A stretch of DNA of 64,000 nt from Cercis canadensis. Taxonomy: Eukaryota; Streptophyta; Magnoliopsida; Fabales; Fabaceae. The notes under the pieces were generated by a model. That model saw nothing but the letters and a program-made list of their open reading frames with translations. It searched no databases and was not told where the DNA came from. The translations under genes were made by a program, and so were the position numbers. Where the stretch lies: positions 162,887 through 226,886 of the forward strand of contig QAOA01002082.1 of NCBI GenBank assembly GCA_003255065.1, in the 5' to 3' direction. Below, piece after piece: positions 31,879 to 43,534 of the stretch; the stretch's first letter is position 1; each line of letters begins with the position of its first letter.

Positions 31879-32564
31879 TTCTTTTGGTACTATTGCAGCA
31901 CTTCTGTAGGTATGCAATGTGAATCATGTTAATTGTACATTTTCTGTCAGGTTACTTTTTAATCATTATATCCTATTTTTATGTCACTAAAATTTCAAGG
32001 ACATGGACATGATAAAATATAGATCATCAGAGCATGCATATGCCAACTAGTGTAAAAGAGAGAGAACTTCTGTCATAATCTCCTATAGAATAACAACTCT
32101 CCTATTTTCCATGAGTGTATGTGTAGGCAGTATATATTTAGAATGACAACTAAATTGTTATTTACTCTAGGAGTTACTTTGTGGATATGGTAGCTACTAC
32201 AACATATGAAAGAAAATGAAAATCAATTTGTAAATTGTTTTCCCAAAGAATATTTTATATATAATAGTTGTGATTACCCAAGGAATCAATTCCTTGTCTG
32301 CTTATGCTTTTTATAATCTTATATATATTGGCCCAGTTCCTTTTACTGCTTATTTGTTTATCTTACCTTGTATCTCTTTCTATATTTTTTTAACGACCCT
32401 TTGTTACAATATGCTCAATCATGGACTCTATTCTGTTGCTATGCCTAATGACGTACCCCTTTTGAGTTAAATCTAGCATCACTGGTGTTCCTTGCTATTT
32501 TTGGTACAATTCTGGTTAGATGTGTTTTTATATGTAGCTCTTTGACATTACATTCGACTTTTGA

Positions 32565-32803
32565 TATATGTTCTTTGTGTGATATTAGCAGAAGCCATGC
32601 TTTTAGTAAAAGCTTTGGTCTTGGCACAATGATTATTTATGATCAGGTATTGCCTATGTGCTTCATGGATTGTCAATATTTTGGTGCTTTAATTTCTATT
32701 TAGTCTATGTTTGGGTATAGTACTAATCTATTTTTGTTTACAGTGTAAAAGAGAATATCATGTTGGGTGTTTGAAGGATCATAACATGCAGAACTTAGAG
32801 GTT
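32565..32803 (+). pseudogene. two exons of a PHD-finger protein gene (IDM1-like acetyltransferase family)
   Basis: First exon at about 32565-32646 reads CSLCDISRSHAFSKS then GLGTMIIYDQ and ends at a GT donor. After a 97-bp intron with acceptor TTTTTGTTTACAG, the second exon (32744-32803) reads CKREYHVGCLKDHNMQNLE and ends at an AG/GT junction. Joined by normal splicing this is the middle of a PHD finger (C-x2-C, then CDQC-like, then H-x2-C) as in plant PHD/GNAT proteins that bind histone tails. At one expected cysteine (CDQC) the sequence has tyrosine (YDQC), so metal binding would be impaired. Neither the rest of the PHD finger nor the acetyltransferase domain is seen nearby. It is a fragment unrelated to the YY1-like exon upstream on the same strand. 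Confidence 0.75.
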
Positions 32804-33222
32804 TATCAATTCTGCAGAGTTTGGACTTGAATGGCTTAACGAGAGTTCGCAATTAAGAAGTAGCCAAAAAGATCATAACAATGGGAATGGTGTGCATACA
32901 AACAGATCCAACCCTTCGCTGATCCTTTTTGTCAATTCCATGGAGCATTCTTCTCTTCTGCAATTACTCAATAGTCAATATTAAATGTTCTTCTAAGTGT
33001 ATACTCTGTTGGTATTTCTCTATATCCTATGCTAAATGATCTTAAAGTTCGTTTATCACTTTTCTTTGGGATGTCTAGTAACCATTTCTTGTAATAAAAA
33101 TTATAAAATTGAAAATGTTCATTATCGTATATATATTTCAAGTGCTCTAAGTAATCGGTGTTGTCAAATTTTACATAGTGATGGTGTCACAAAGGTGATG
33201 AATTTTGGTAACTGGAAATGTA
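32804..33222. other. non-coding, nothing recognised
   Basis: AT-rich sequence after the PHD exon. No further exon of either gene fragment is recognised. Confidence 0.4.
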
Positions 33223-33339
33223 CTAATCAAAGTTACATGAGTAGTTTGGAGTTAATAAAGTTGATATGATGTTATTTGTTNCTAATCAAAATTACATGAG
33301 TAGTTTGGAGTTAATAAAGTTGATATGATGTTATTTGTT
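33223..33339. repeat. 58-bp direct repeat around an N
   Basis: 33223-33280 and 33282-33339 are nearly identical (CTAATCAAAGTTACATGAGT and on), separated only by N at 33281. Probably an unmerged contig overlap. Confidence 0.85.
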
Positions 33340-33429
33340 ACTGAATTTGTCAAAAATGGCTGATAAGTAGCATTGAAGTGGAAATTTCAAACAAAATATT
33401 AAAAATATAATAATCATAATAATAAATAA

Positions 33430-33724
33430 GAAATTCTAAGGTAAATTTTTCAAAAAAAAATTCTAAACAAAAAATAACAAAAAAAACTTAGAAAATTCCA
33501 ACGAAAATTTTATTTCGTTGGAATTTTAAAAAATAAAAAATAATTTTTGAATTTAAAAAAAAAATAAAATATATTAAAAATTCATACNCATACGGAATTT
33601 TTCGTTGAAATTTTGCAATTCTAACAGCCACTTCTCCAACAATCCAAATTTCGTTAGAATTTTCATTGGAATTCGAAATTCTAACAAAAAAATTCCGTTG
33701 GAATCTAGGAATTTTCTTGTAGTG
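33430..33724. mobile_element. right terminus of a CACTA (En/Spm) transposon
   Basis: Ends with TTTTCTTGTAGTG; on the minus strand this reads CACTACAAGAAAATTCCTAG, the standard plant CACTA terminal repeat. Inward of it are several copies of TTCCGTTGGAAT/ATTCCAACGAAA in both orientations, the subterminal repeats to which CACTA transposases bind. A similar end, in the opposite orientation, is at 58629. No left partner is seen between 31370 and here, and no transposase is visible. An N at 33588 lies within it. Confidence 0.7.
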
Positions 33725-34890
33725 TAAGTTTGAAATACATTTTGTCATTTCAAGTGAAAGAGGAAATGACCACCAATACAATTAAAATTATGAAAGCAAT
33801 TGAATTGTTAAGTATTCTTAATTGAATAGATGATTGCATGCAAATGTCTCTATGAAGTTCGTATTGAGTGAACAACAATAGTTATTGAAAGCTATATAGT
33901 TTCATTAATCTTTAAGAAGAAACAAGATGGTGGACAAAGAAGAAAACGGACATGATATGATATGTTAGTGATATTTGTTGATTAAAAGAAAAGTTAATAA
34001 TTTTCACCAAGAGAACTATTTTGTATGTCAAATCCAAATTTATTGCGCGACAATAAACACTAAGAATAGAGGGACCCTTGGACAAAGTGGAGTGGCATAT
34101 ACCCAAGAGTGAATGTCCAACTAAAAAGGGGTGAGGAATATGATTTTTTCTAGTCTTACGAGAAAACTCAATGGTTGTATTTCTTGTAGGATGATTTCTC
34201 TCACAATGAAGAATAGTTTCCTCTCCATAGATATAGGCATGTTATTGTCAAACCACATTAATCCTTATGCGTTCACTTGTCCACTACTTTCGTATAGTTT
34301 TCTTTTATTTTTATTAGTTTTAAATGATTTTCTTTAACCAATGGTTGTATGTCAATTATTTTTCATAAATTTTTTTTTTTGTGATGAGAAATATATTTCC
34401 ACATTTTCTTTGTCAAAGATAGGAAATTTTCATTGAACCAAGAAAATTATCCCGGAATAACCTTACAAACAAAGAACTCAGGCTACTCATAATTCAGAGA
34501 AACAAATGGGTAACACTCAACAGCACCTACCACCACCAAATGGGAGGGCAACAAACCAGACAAACCTTATAGAGACATTACATGGAATTTTGAAACTCTT
34601 CAAAATGGTCTTCAGCTTTGCAGATTGTCTCCTCAACGCTCCAAGTTTTCTGGTTGAACAGTTTATCATTCAGGCACTTCTAGATTCTCCAGAGTGTGAA
34701 CATTGCCAAAGAAATAAGGTCTTTACATTGTGGTTGGCTATGCAATTTCCTAGTCAGCTCTATCCACCATTAGACCCTAGCCACAATCCTTTTTAGAAGG
34801 GGGGGAAAAAAAAACCATTAGGTGCAAAACTAATTATGTTGGGTACTGACCAAGTACACAAGACTCACCAACAAAAATAATTTTCTGGAT
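33725..34890. other. non-coding, nothing recognised
   Basis: About 1.2 kb of AT-rich sequence. Short open frames at 34131-34337 and 34506-34796 have no recognisable domains. Possibly old repeat or host intergenic DNA. Confidence 0.4.
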
Positions 34891-34895
34891 ATTGG
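34891..34895. repeat. 5-bp target site duplication of element 4 (ATTGG), left
   Basis: ATTGG precedes TGATAAACAC. The same five bases follow the right end at 41125-41129. Confidence 0.85.
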
Positions 34896-36352
34896 TGATA
34901 AACACATTTCTTATACAATATTTAACCCTCATATTTGGTCTTTTAAACCTCTTTTGGGCAGAATTGATTGGGCTTAGGCCACATTTCATGAATTTGGATC
35001 CAATTAGGCCTAATTGTGTTTTTGAGCAATACTGGATATTTTATGTTGTCTCTCTGCTTTATGCATAACTTGAGTTTTGGATGTCTAATAATTTTGAATC
35101 TTACCTTTTAGGAAAGCTAAGAGAAATTTCTACAACTTTGATTCAGAACCCCAAGTCTAATTTGGATGTCTAACAGGTCATATTTAGCCTGGAAGTCAAA
35201 GCAGAGATGTTGTCACTGGATCCTGACCGGTGTGAAGAGATTGGGACATAACTTGGGCTATATATATTTTCTAGACCTGAAATTAATACCATTGGAAAGC
35301 TAAGACATAGAGCTTCAACTCTCATGAAGATTGGTTCTTCAAATTATGTATTTTTTATAGTCTAATTGCCTATCGAAGTTGACTGATGAGTCCAGAGACC
35401 TGTTAACACTTAAATGGGTCTAATTCCTTCATTCAAAGCCCAAACCAAAGCCGAATTAAAGCTAAGGCCCATGGGAATAATTTTGACCTAAGGGTAGTTT
35501 GGGTGTGTAGTTATTTTTTGATGTCTATATATAAGAGAAGAGGCATCCGAGATTCACATCTTTTGGCTAGTCAATTTTTCTTGCCTCCTTTCTCGCTATA
35601 GTTTTTCGTTGCTTTTTCTTGTATTGGATCATTCCTTCATGTTCATGGAGGGCTAATCACTTAGATCAATCCAGGTTTTGGCTGTTCAGATTATTGATTC
35701 TGAGATTATGTTTTAACTGCTATTTATTCAGTGATTAATCAACTGTTTTTCATCCTTTAATTCTGTTTGAGTTGCTTAAATTCAGATTTGAATGTTCATA
35801 TGATAATTGCTTAATTTCATATGTTAAAAGAGGATTGTAAAGATTAAACAATGTTTCTAAGCTTTTGGATGAATTGTTTAACCTTGGTTGGATTCTGGAC
35901 TTTAAATTAATTTGGATTAGTGGATGCTTAATTCATTGAACCTTAATTAATTGAATTTTGGATGCTTATCCAGTAGAGATCCATAGACCACTTAGAGGCT
36001 TCTGGATATGTTCTAAGGCCAAGAACTAGGTTAATGATTGAATGACTCTTTTGTAATCAAGGACGGATTAAAATCAGAATGAGTTGATTCCTTGGATTGA
36101 TTGTTTTGTTAAAGTCAATTACTTTCTGCCATTAATTTCTACCTTTACTTTCTGTCGATTATTTTCGGTTTATCACTTTTAATTACTTTCTGTTAATTAA
36201 TCCAACAAAACAACCCTCCCATGTTTGTAACCTTCTTAATCTGATTCCAAAATTAGAATAATCATTTAGTTCGAATCGGTGTTACCTTATGCTGCAAGTA
36301 GCTTTGGTGAACTGATTATAAATTCACTAATTTGATTAGCCTTGGCAGCACC
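34896..36352 (+). repeat. 5' LTR of element 4 (family B)
   Basis: 1.46-kb LTR. Its reverse complement corresponds to the 3' LTR of element 3. It contains a TATA box (35526-35535) and a short TTACTTTCTG-type repeat near its 3' end (36115-36190). Confidence 0.88.
35526..35535 (+). promoter_or_regulatory. TATA box of the family B LTR
   Basis: TATATATAAG followed by GAGAAGAGGC, about 630 bases into the LTR. It is conserved in the 3' LTR near 40276. This is the likely core promoter of the element. Confidence 0.6.
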
Positions 36353-36358
36353 AAATTT

Positions 36359-36376
36359 TGGCACCGTTGCTGGGGA
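36359..36376 (+). other. Primer-binding site of element 4, tRNA-Asp type
   Basis: TGGCACCGTTGCTGGGGA, two mismatches to the tRNA-Asp complement, just after the 5' LTR. Confidence 0.8.
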
Positions 36377-37050
36377 ATATTCTAGTTTTAGATCAATCTT
36401 ATTAGTAGTATAACTTACTTTTAATGTGTTCATAAAACCTTCCATTGATTCCTTGATTCACCCCTGTTGTTGTTGTATTATTGTGGTTTTAGGCCATTTT
36501 GCACTGATCAGTCCAGATTTTTAAGCTCTAATTGCCCCGAACTTGGTCAGTTGAAGGGAATGTCAATGTTAGTTGATGATTTAAAGTCTCCTTTGTGAAT
36601 TTTGGTGATTTGGTTCCATTTCCCCCTTGTTTTCCTTTCATTTTGTCTTGAATTATTGATTTTCGGGTGTATTGTTCCGACCAAATTTTTTTACTCCGAT
36701 TGACCTGAAACTTGGTTAGTTGAAGGGAAATGAGCCACTGATCAATAATCATGGCAATTGCCATGAGGTCTGCATTTTTAAGCCAAATTTCACTCTTTTG
36801 ACCACTTTTCTATTTTTTTAAAGATTTTTATTTTATTTTTTTTAATTCTATTTTCATCTAACTTTGATTCTGTGGTAGTCTCAAAAATTTTAAAAATGTT
36901 TAAATACCTTTTCTAGTGTTATTTTGGTGTGTTTTTGTCTTTGTTTTGTGCTTTTGGTGTACTTCTATTTTTGTTCATTCCTGTCACCCTTTGTGTGTTT
37001 TTGTGTATTGTTATATGTATTAGGCATTTAGCTACTAATGTGCATGGTGT
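36377..37050 (+). other. untranslated leader of element 4
   Basis: About 670 bases, T-rich, corresponding to the reverse complement of the leaders of elements 1 and 2. No gene. Confidence 0.55.
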
Positions 37051-38430
37051 ATGACTAGGTCTTCTTGTTTTAAATTACTTCAAGTGGATCCTAAAATAGA
37101 GAGAACCTTACATTCACTTGCTAGAGAAAATAAAGCAGCTGATAAAATAGAGCCTACCATGGATGACAATAGGCCTCCTGTTAATCCTGATGGTAATCCT
37201 TTTGTTAATCCTAATGTTAATAGGGCTGGAAATAATAACAATATGCATGCTAGAGATAGAACTCTTAAAGAATTAGCTACCCCTGATGTTGTTTATCAAC
37301 CTTTAGGGATTCAATATCCTGAACTTGATGTTACTTTTGAACTCAAATTTGGATTGATACACTTGCTACCAAAGTTCCATGGCCTTGTAGGTGAGGATCC
37401 TCATAAACATCTAAAGGAATTCCATGTGGTTTGTTCAACAATGAAGCCACAAGGGATCTCTGAAGAGCATATCAAGTTGAGAACATTCCCTTTCTCCCTT
37501 ACTGATGCAGCCAAGGATTGGCTCTTTTACCTGTCACAAGCTTCAATGAGAAATTGGAGTGACATGAAGAAACTATTCTTGGAGAAGTTCTTCCCTGTAT
37601 CAAGGACTGCCACAATTCGAAAAGACATTTATGGCATAAGGCAACTGCTAGGGGAGAGACTACATGAATATTGGGAGGGATTTACGAAGTTGTGCTCAAG
37701 CAGCTTTCACCATCAGATAAGTGATCAGCTTTTGATATAGTACTTCTATGAAGGCTTATCACCTTCGGAGAGGAGTAACATTAATGCTGCTAGTGGAGGA
37801 GCATTAGTAGATAAAACACCAGCTGCTGCCAGAGATTTTTACTATGGTTGCAAATTTTCAGTAGTTTGGTGTTAGGATGATTCCTTCCACTAGATGAGTC
37901 AATGAAGTTGTTGCATCACCTGCTGACCAACAGAGAATGCAGCATAGACTTGATGAGTTGACCTCCTTAGTGAGACAGTTGGCAGTAGGACAATAAGTAC
38001 CTGTATCTCAACCTGCAAGCTTGTGTGGCATTTGCTCTTGTTCATCTCATCCCACAGATGCATGTCCTACACTTCAAGATGGTGATTCTGGATCTCAAGA
38101 TCCCTCTATAGCTACAGTAGGTGTCTTTCCAGGTAGACCCCAATACTAACCACAATAGCAGCCTAGATATGATCCATACTCCAACACCTATAACCCTGGT
38201 TTGAAGGATCATCCAAATTTTAAATTTGGCAATGCTACAGCACAACAATAGTCATCCCAACAACAACAACCCCAACAGCAGTATAGGTAACAATTCCAAC
38301 AACAGAACCAATTTCAACCAGCTAGACAGAGCCAATTTCAACCAAATAGACAACCATTCCAGCAATAACCTATGCAACCAGCCGATCTGTCAACATCCAA
38401 ACCTGATCCTTCATTTAAGGATTTGGTAAA
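37051..38430 (+). pseudogene. gag region of element 4
   Basis: Starts MTRSSCFKLLQVDPKIERTL, then LKELATPDVVYQPLGIQYPE, KFHGLVGEDPHKHLKEFHVV, WLFYLSQASMRNWSDMKKLF and a glutamine/asparagine-rich tail. It is homologous to the gags of elements 1-3, in the opposite orientation. Decayed. Confidence 0.88.
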
Positions 38431-38530
38431 GCAAATGGCCACTAGCAATATTCAGTTCCAGCAGAGGACAGAGGCCACCAAGCAGAATTTAAAAACTCAG
38501 ATTGGGTAATTGGCATCTTCAGTGAGTTAG

Positions 38531-39960
38531 TTGCAGTCCAAGGGTTCTGGTAAACTTCCTTTGCAGACAATTTCCAATCCAAACGGAAATAATGTGAGTG
38601 CTATCATGCTGAGGTCTGGAAAATCTTTGCAAGTACCAATTGAACCTCAACCTGTAAGTGATCTACAAACGGCACAGAAAGCAGTTTTTAAGCCAGTCAC
38701 CCTTGAACCCGAAATCAAGCAGCCTATAGTAGCTCTTCCCTTTCCACAGAGAGTCATTAAGTCCAAGAAGATAGATGAGGCTGAGAAGGATAGAGAGCTT
38801 CTTGAGACCTTCAGGAAAATGGAAGTCAACATTCCATTTCTAGATGTCATCAAGCAAATTCTGAAGCATGCTAAGTTCCTAAAAGACTTGTGTACCCACA
38901 AGAGGAAGTTGCAGGGTAATGAGAAAGTAAGCATGGGAAGGAACGTGTCAGCCACGATACAACCTAACCTGCCATCTAAGTGCACAGATCCTAAGACTTT
39001 TACTATACCCTGCACCATTGGAGATAGGCAGTTCACAAACGTCATGCTAGATCTGGGTGCTTCAATCAATGTGATACCAAAGTGCATTTATTCATCCCTG
39101 CAAACTAGGGAAGTAAATCCTACTGGAGTGGTGATTCAGTTTGCCAACAGGAGTACAACATATCCTGCAGGACTTCTTGAGGATGTCTTGGTTAAGGTAA
39201 ATGAATTAATTTTTTCAGCTGACTTTTATGTGTTAAATATGGAGAATGAGTTTACATCAGGACATGCCCTATTGATTTTAGGTAGACCTTTCCTTAAAAC
39301 TGCTAAAGCCAATATTGATGTGTATGCTGGTATCTTTCCATAAAATTTGGTGATACTGTCATTCGTTTTAACCCGTTCGATGCCATGAAACATCCTTTAA
39401 AAGAGCATTCTATTTTCCAAATGAATGTAATAGACTTGCTAGTTGATGATATGCATTCTGATTTGGTAGCCAAATTTCCCGATATAGTAGGACTTCTAGA
39501 TACTTTATATTGTTCTAGATGTGATAATTACAATGGAATTTGTGCTGCTTGTTCTGAAATCGCTGAATACATAGGAAATACTGCATCTTCCTTTTCTGAT
39601 TTATTGGGATATGATGAGCTTGTTTTGGAGAATAGTGTAGAGATTGCAGGTGTTGTTGAGATTCAAGTAGCCAATTTGGTTTCTCCAACCAAATTAGTCC
39701 CTTCTGTGCAGCAGCCACCTACAATAGAGTTAAAACCATTACCTGACAATCTCAAGTATGCCTTTCTAGCGGAAGACAAGAAGCTACCAGTGATCATAGC
39801 CAAAAATCTGCAACTTGAACAAGAGAAGAAGTTGTTGCAGATTTTAAGGCAGCGTAAGGAAGCAATTGGTTGGACCTTTGCAAACATTCCTGGTATTAGT
39901 CCCTCCACCTGCATGCATCAGATTTTATTAGAAGATGAAGCTAAACTAGTGAGGCAGTGA
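38531..39960 (+). pseudogene. protease region and start of reverse transcriptase region of element 4
   Basis: Contains IMLRSGKSLQVP, FLDVIKQILKHAKFLKDLCT, the protease phrases MLDLGASINVIPKCIYSSLQ and LILGRPFLKTAKANIDVYAG, and then ELKPLPDNLKYAFLAEDKKL and ANIPGISPSTCMHQILLEDE, which lead into reverse transcriptase. The reverse transcriptase catalytic blocks are not seen. Decayed. Confidence 0.88.
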
Positions 39961-40026
39961 GAAAGAAAGAAGTGAGCAAGTTGTTATTAGCTGGCATCAT
40001 TTACCCTATTTCAGACAACAAGTAGG

Positions 40027-41124
40027 TGAAATTAATACCATTGGAAAGCTAAGATATAGAGCTTTAACTCTCATGAAGACTGGTTCTTCAAATTATGTCT
40101 TTTTTTACAGTCTTATTGTTTGTCAAAGCCGGCTGATGAGTCTAAAGACCTATTGACACTTAATTCGGCCTGACTCCTTCATTCCAAGCCCAAACCAAAG
40201 CCAAATTAAAGCTAAGGCCCATGGGAATAATTTTGACCTAAGGGTAGTTTGGGTGTGTAGTTATTTTTTGGATGTCTATATATAAGAGAAGAGGCATCCG
40301 AGATTCACATCTTTTGGCTAGTCAATTTTTCTTGCCTCCTTTCTCTCTATAGTTTTTCTTTGCTTTTTCTTGTATTGGATCATTCCTTCATGTTCATGGA
40401 GGGCTAATCACTTAGATCAATCCAGGTTTTGGTTGTTCAGATTATTGATTCTGAGATTATGTTTTAATTACTATTTATTCAGTGATTAATCAACTGCTTT
40501 TCATCCTTTAATTCTGTTTGAGTTGCTTAAATTCAAATTTGAATATGTTTCTAAGCTTTTGGATGGATTTTTTAACCTTGGCTGGATTCTGGACTTTAAA
40601 TTAATTTGGATTAATGGATGCTTAATTTATTGAACCTTAATTAATTGAATTTTGGATGCTTATGCAGTAGATATCTATATACCACTTAGAGGCTTCTTGA
40701 TGTGTTCTAAGGTCAAGAACTAGGTTAATGATTGAATGAATCTTTTGTAATCAAGAACGGATTAAAATCATAATTAGTTTATTCTTTGAATTGATTGTTT
40801 TGTTAAAGTCAATTACTTTCCATTACTTTTTGCCTTTACTTTTTACCTTTGTTTTCTGCCATTACTTTATGTCTTTACTTTCTACATTTACTTTCTACCC
40901 TTATTTTCTATCATTTACTTTCTGTCCATTACTTTCGGTTTACCACTTTTAATTACTTTATGTTAATTAATCCAACAAAACAACCTCCCATGTTTGTAAG
41001 CTCCTTAATCTGATTCCATAATTAGAACAATCATTTGGTTTGAATCGGTGTTAACTTATGCTGCAAGTAGCTTTGGTGAACCGATTATAAATTCACTAAT
41101 TTGATTAGCCCCGATAGCTCATCA
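40027..41124 (+). repeat. 3' LTR of element 4, partial
   Basis: Matches the 5' LTR from about 35278 onward (AAATTAATACCATTGGAAAG) to the GCTCATCA end. The TTACTTTCTG minisatellite (40800-40950) is longer than in the 5' LTR. Confidence 0.88.
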
Positions 41125-41129
41125 ATTGG
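41125..41129. repeat. 5-bp target site duplication of element 4 (ATTGG), right
   Basis: Matches 34891-34895. Confidence 0.85.
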
Positions 41130-41130
41130 C

Positions 41131-43160
41131 AGCCACCAAAATGTCATCATGCAGCAACCTCCACATAAAATTTCGTAGTTTGTGTGGCAGCTTCAATTTC
41201 CAAACACTTGTCCATAACTTCTTTTGAGCCTAGTCTACCACATTTGGCATATTATGCAGATTACAGAAGACAACCCAAAATCCCTATATTGACTGCATAT
41301 CTCAATTTAGTTGCATATTTAGATGCGGATTGGGCTAGAGATCCTAATGATCACACCTCCACTTCAGTTTATGCTGTGTTTTTTGGGAAAAAGTGATGAG
41401 CTGCCGAGGCTCCTCAAATTAGTTAAAGTTTAAGGACGGTTACCTAAGCTACTTGTAGCATAAGACAGCCCTAAGTCGAACCTAAGGATTATTCTATTTA
41501 GTGAATCAATTTTAAGAACATATCAATAGGGGGGTTTTGTTTGTTCAAGTGTTTAACAGAAATTAATTGAAAATGGTAAGCTTTAGGGAAAACAACCAAT
41601 CCAAGTCTTAACTGATTCTAATTTTAATCCATCATTGATTTCCAAGGATCCATTTAATTATTAACCATGTTCTTGGCCTTTAAAACACATCAAAAAGCCT
41701 CTCAATGTTCTATGGATGTCCACTGGTTAAGCAACCAGAATTTGGTTCAACAGGAGACTAAATGAATTAAGCAAACATTCAAGTCCAGTTTAACCTAAGT
41801 CCAGAATCCAGCCAAGGTAATTAATCCGTCCAAGCTTAGAACCATTAATTAACCATACAATCCTCTTTTATCACATGCAAACAGAATATGAAAATCCAAA
41901 TCCGAATTAAGCAATTCAAACAGAATATTTCAGAGGATTGAAAGAACTTGATTAACAACTAAATGAATAACAACAACACATAATCTCAAAACCAATAATC
42001 AAAACAGCCAAAACCTGGATTGATTTGATGAATTAGCCCTCCATGAACAAGAGAAGCCAAGTTCTTACAAAATATCTAGAGAGAAAACTTAAAGACTAAG
42101 GAAACTTTAAAAGCTGTCTAAAATATCTAATGTCTTGATTCTCAATTTCGGCTGCCCCTTTCTGAAGATATAGACCTCCAAAATTACATGCACACCCAAA
42201 TTGCCCTTAGGGCACACTTGTTCCCATGGGCCTTAGCTTTAATTGGGTTTTGGTTTGGGCTCATTTGGACTTGTCATGAGGAAGTTAGGCTCATTTAAGT
42301 GCCAATAGGTTTCTAGAACCATCATCCAACTTCGACAGCAAATAACACTATCTACAATATAAAATCTGGTGAACCGGTCTTCATAACAATTGAAAATCTG
42401 TCTGTTATCTTTCCAATGGGACTAGTTTCAAGTCCATATGACATATACAGCTCAAGGTATGGCCCAAACACTGCATATAGGTCAGGGTCCTGGGACAGCA
42501 TGTCTTCTCTGGCTTCCAGGCTACATATGACCTTCTGGACGTCCGAATTAGCTTTGGAGCCCTGAATGAAAGTTGTAGATAATTCTCTCAGCTTTCCTAC
42601 AAGGTAAGACTCGAAATTTTTAGACATCCTGAACTCAAGATATGCATGAAACACAGAGACAACATAAAATGCTCAGTATTGCTGGAATTTGCAATTAGGC
42701 ACAAATGGATCCAAAGTCATCAAATGAGGTCCAAGTCTACTCAATTCAGCCCAAAAGAGGTTTAAAAGACTAAATATGAGGGATAACCATTTTATAAAAA
42801 GTGTGTTCATCAAAAAGCCCATGTCTTGGTATCTAAGAAGCAATGAACAGTTGCCATATTATCCACAAAGGCATAATACATAGTTTTTTCTGCTACTACC
42901 ATTGAACTGTGTTGGTTGCAAAATCTTTCGAGTTCATCTCTCAAAGCCACATTTAATTAAGTGTCACAACATAGGTGTCACATCTATGCTTCAATCTTGT
43001 TTTCTATTCTCGAACTAAACATCTAGCTCTTGATTATCACTTTGTGAGGGAGAAGGTAAATGATAAAAGCTTCGCCATTTCCCATGTTTCAACTTATGAA
43101 CAAATAGCATATGCATTAACGGAGCCCCTACCTGCAACAAAGTTCTGCAATTTTCGGTCC
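41131..43160 (+). pseudogene. copia RNase H and C-terminal pol remains, split by a solo LTR
   Basis: The left part ends with LVAYLDADWARDPNDHTSTS and AVFFGKK at 41393. The right part begins at 42818 with PMSWYLRSNEQLP and continues with a further RNase H-like reading near 43000-43100 (ALDYHFVREKVND). DADWA followed by PMSW-S-K is the usual end of Ty1/copia RNase H. The two parts flank the family A solo LTR. A copia LTR follows at 43202. Decayed. Confidence 0.75.
41394..42812 (-). repeat. solo LTR, family A, inserted in copia
   Basis: A 1.42-kb LTR from TGATGAGCTG to GTTCATCA in the same orientation as the LTRs of elements 1 and 2. It is flanked by the 5-bp duplication AAAAG (41389-41393 and 42813-42817). 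No internal sequence is present, so it is the product of recombination between the two LTRs of a former element. Confidence 0.9.
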
Positions 43161-43201
43161 TAGGTTGCTGTCTTTGATAGGGCCATCAGCTTGCAAGGGC
43201 G

Positions 43202-43463
43202 TGTTAAGGAGTCCACAACAGAATCAGTATTGAAGGAAGGTCCTAAAATTAAGGGACAAACTCTGCTATTAGTTCCTGTGAATTAATTATGTATTTATTG
43301 TTGATAGGTATCTTTGTATAATTAGCATTATCAGCTCCTAAACTTTAGAATTAGCTATTTATTGTATTTATTGTTGTAACCATTTTTCCCTCTATATAAT
43401 GAGGCTGTAATCTGTACATCATACACAAAAAATACAAAATCATCTACTTTCATTTTTTCTACA
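43202..43463 (+). repeat. Ty1/copia LTR with internal sequence on both sides
   Basis: 262 bases from TGTTAAGGAGTCC to TTTTTTCTACA, with a TATATAAT box near 43393. On its left is the 3' end of a copia pol (RNase H, purine-rich CAAGGGCG). On its right is a primer-binding site and gag. It therefore serves as the 3' LTR of one copy and the 5' LTR of the next. Confidence 0.8.
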
Positions 43464-43475
43464 TGGTATAAGAGC
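43464..43475 (+). other. copia primer-binding site (initiator tRNA-Met type)
   Basis: TGGTATAAGAGC immediately after the LTR. The usual plant copia site is TGGTATCAGAGC, complementary to initiator tRNA-Met. Confidence 0.8.
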
Positions 43476-43534
43476 AGTTGTTCCTTTTTGTTTGATTTGT
43501 TCTTTTTTGGTTTGAGTTCTCTTGCCAATCAACT

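Larger units (their letters stand above)
34896..41124 (+). mobile_element. Athila-like LTR retrotransposon, family B LTR, shortened (element 4)
   Basis: Plus-strand element with TGATAAACAC at its left edge and GCTCATCA at its right, flanked by ATTGG on both sides. It has a 5' LTR (34896-36352), a primer-binding site, gag, protease and the beginning of the reverse transcriptase region. A partial 3' LTR (40027-41124) follows. Most of pol is not seen. It is broken, with several breaks. The LTRs differ by about 5-6 percent by eye over some 560 bases, so it is older than element 2, perhaps a few million years. Confidence 0.9.

Noticed and set aside
34506-34796. 96-codon plus-strand frame
   Set aside because: No domain, no splice context and no homology that I recognise. 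Treated as non-coding.
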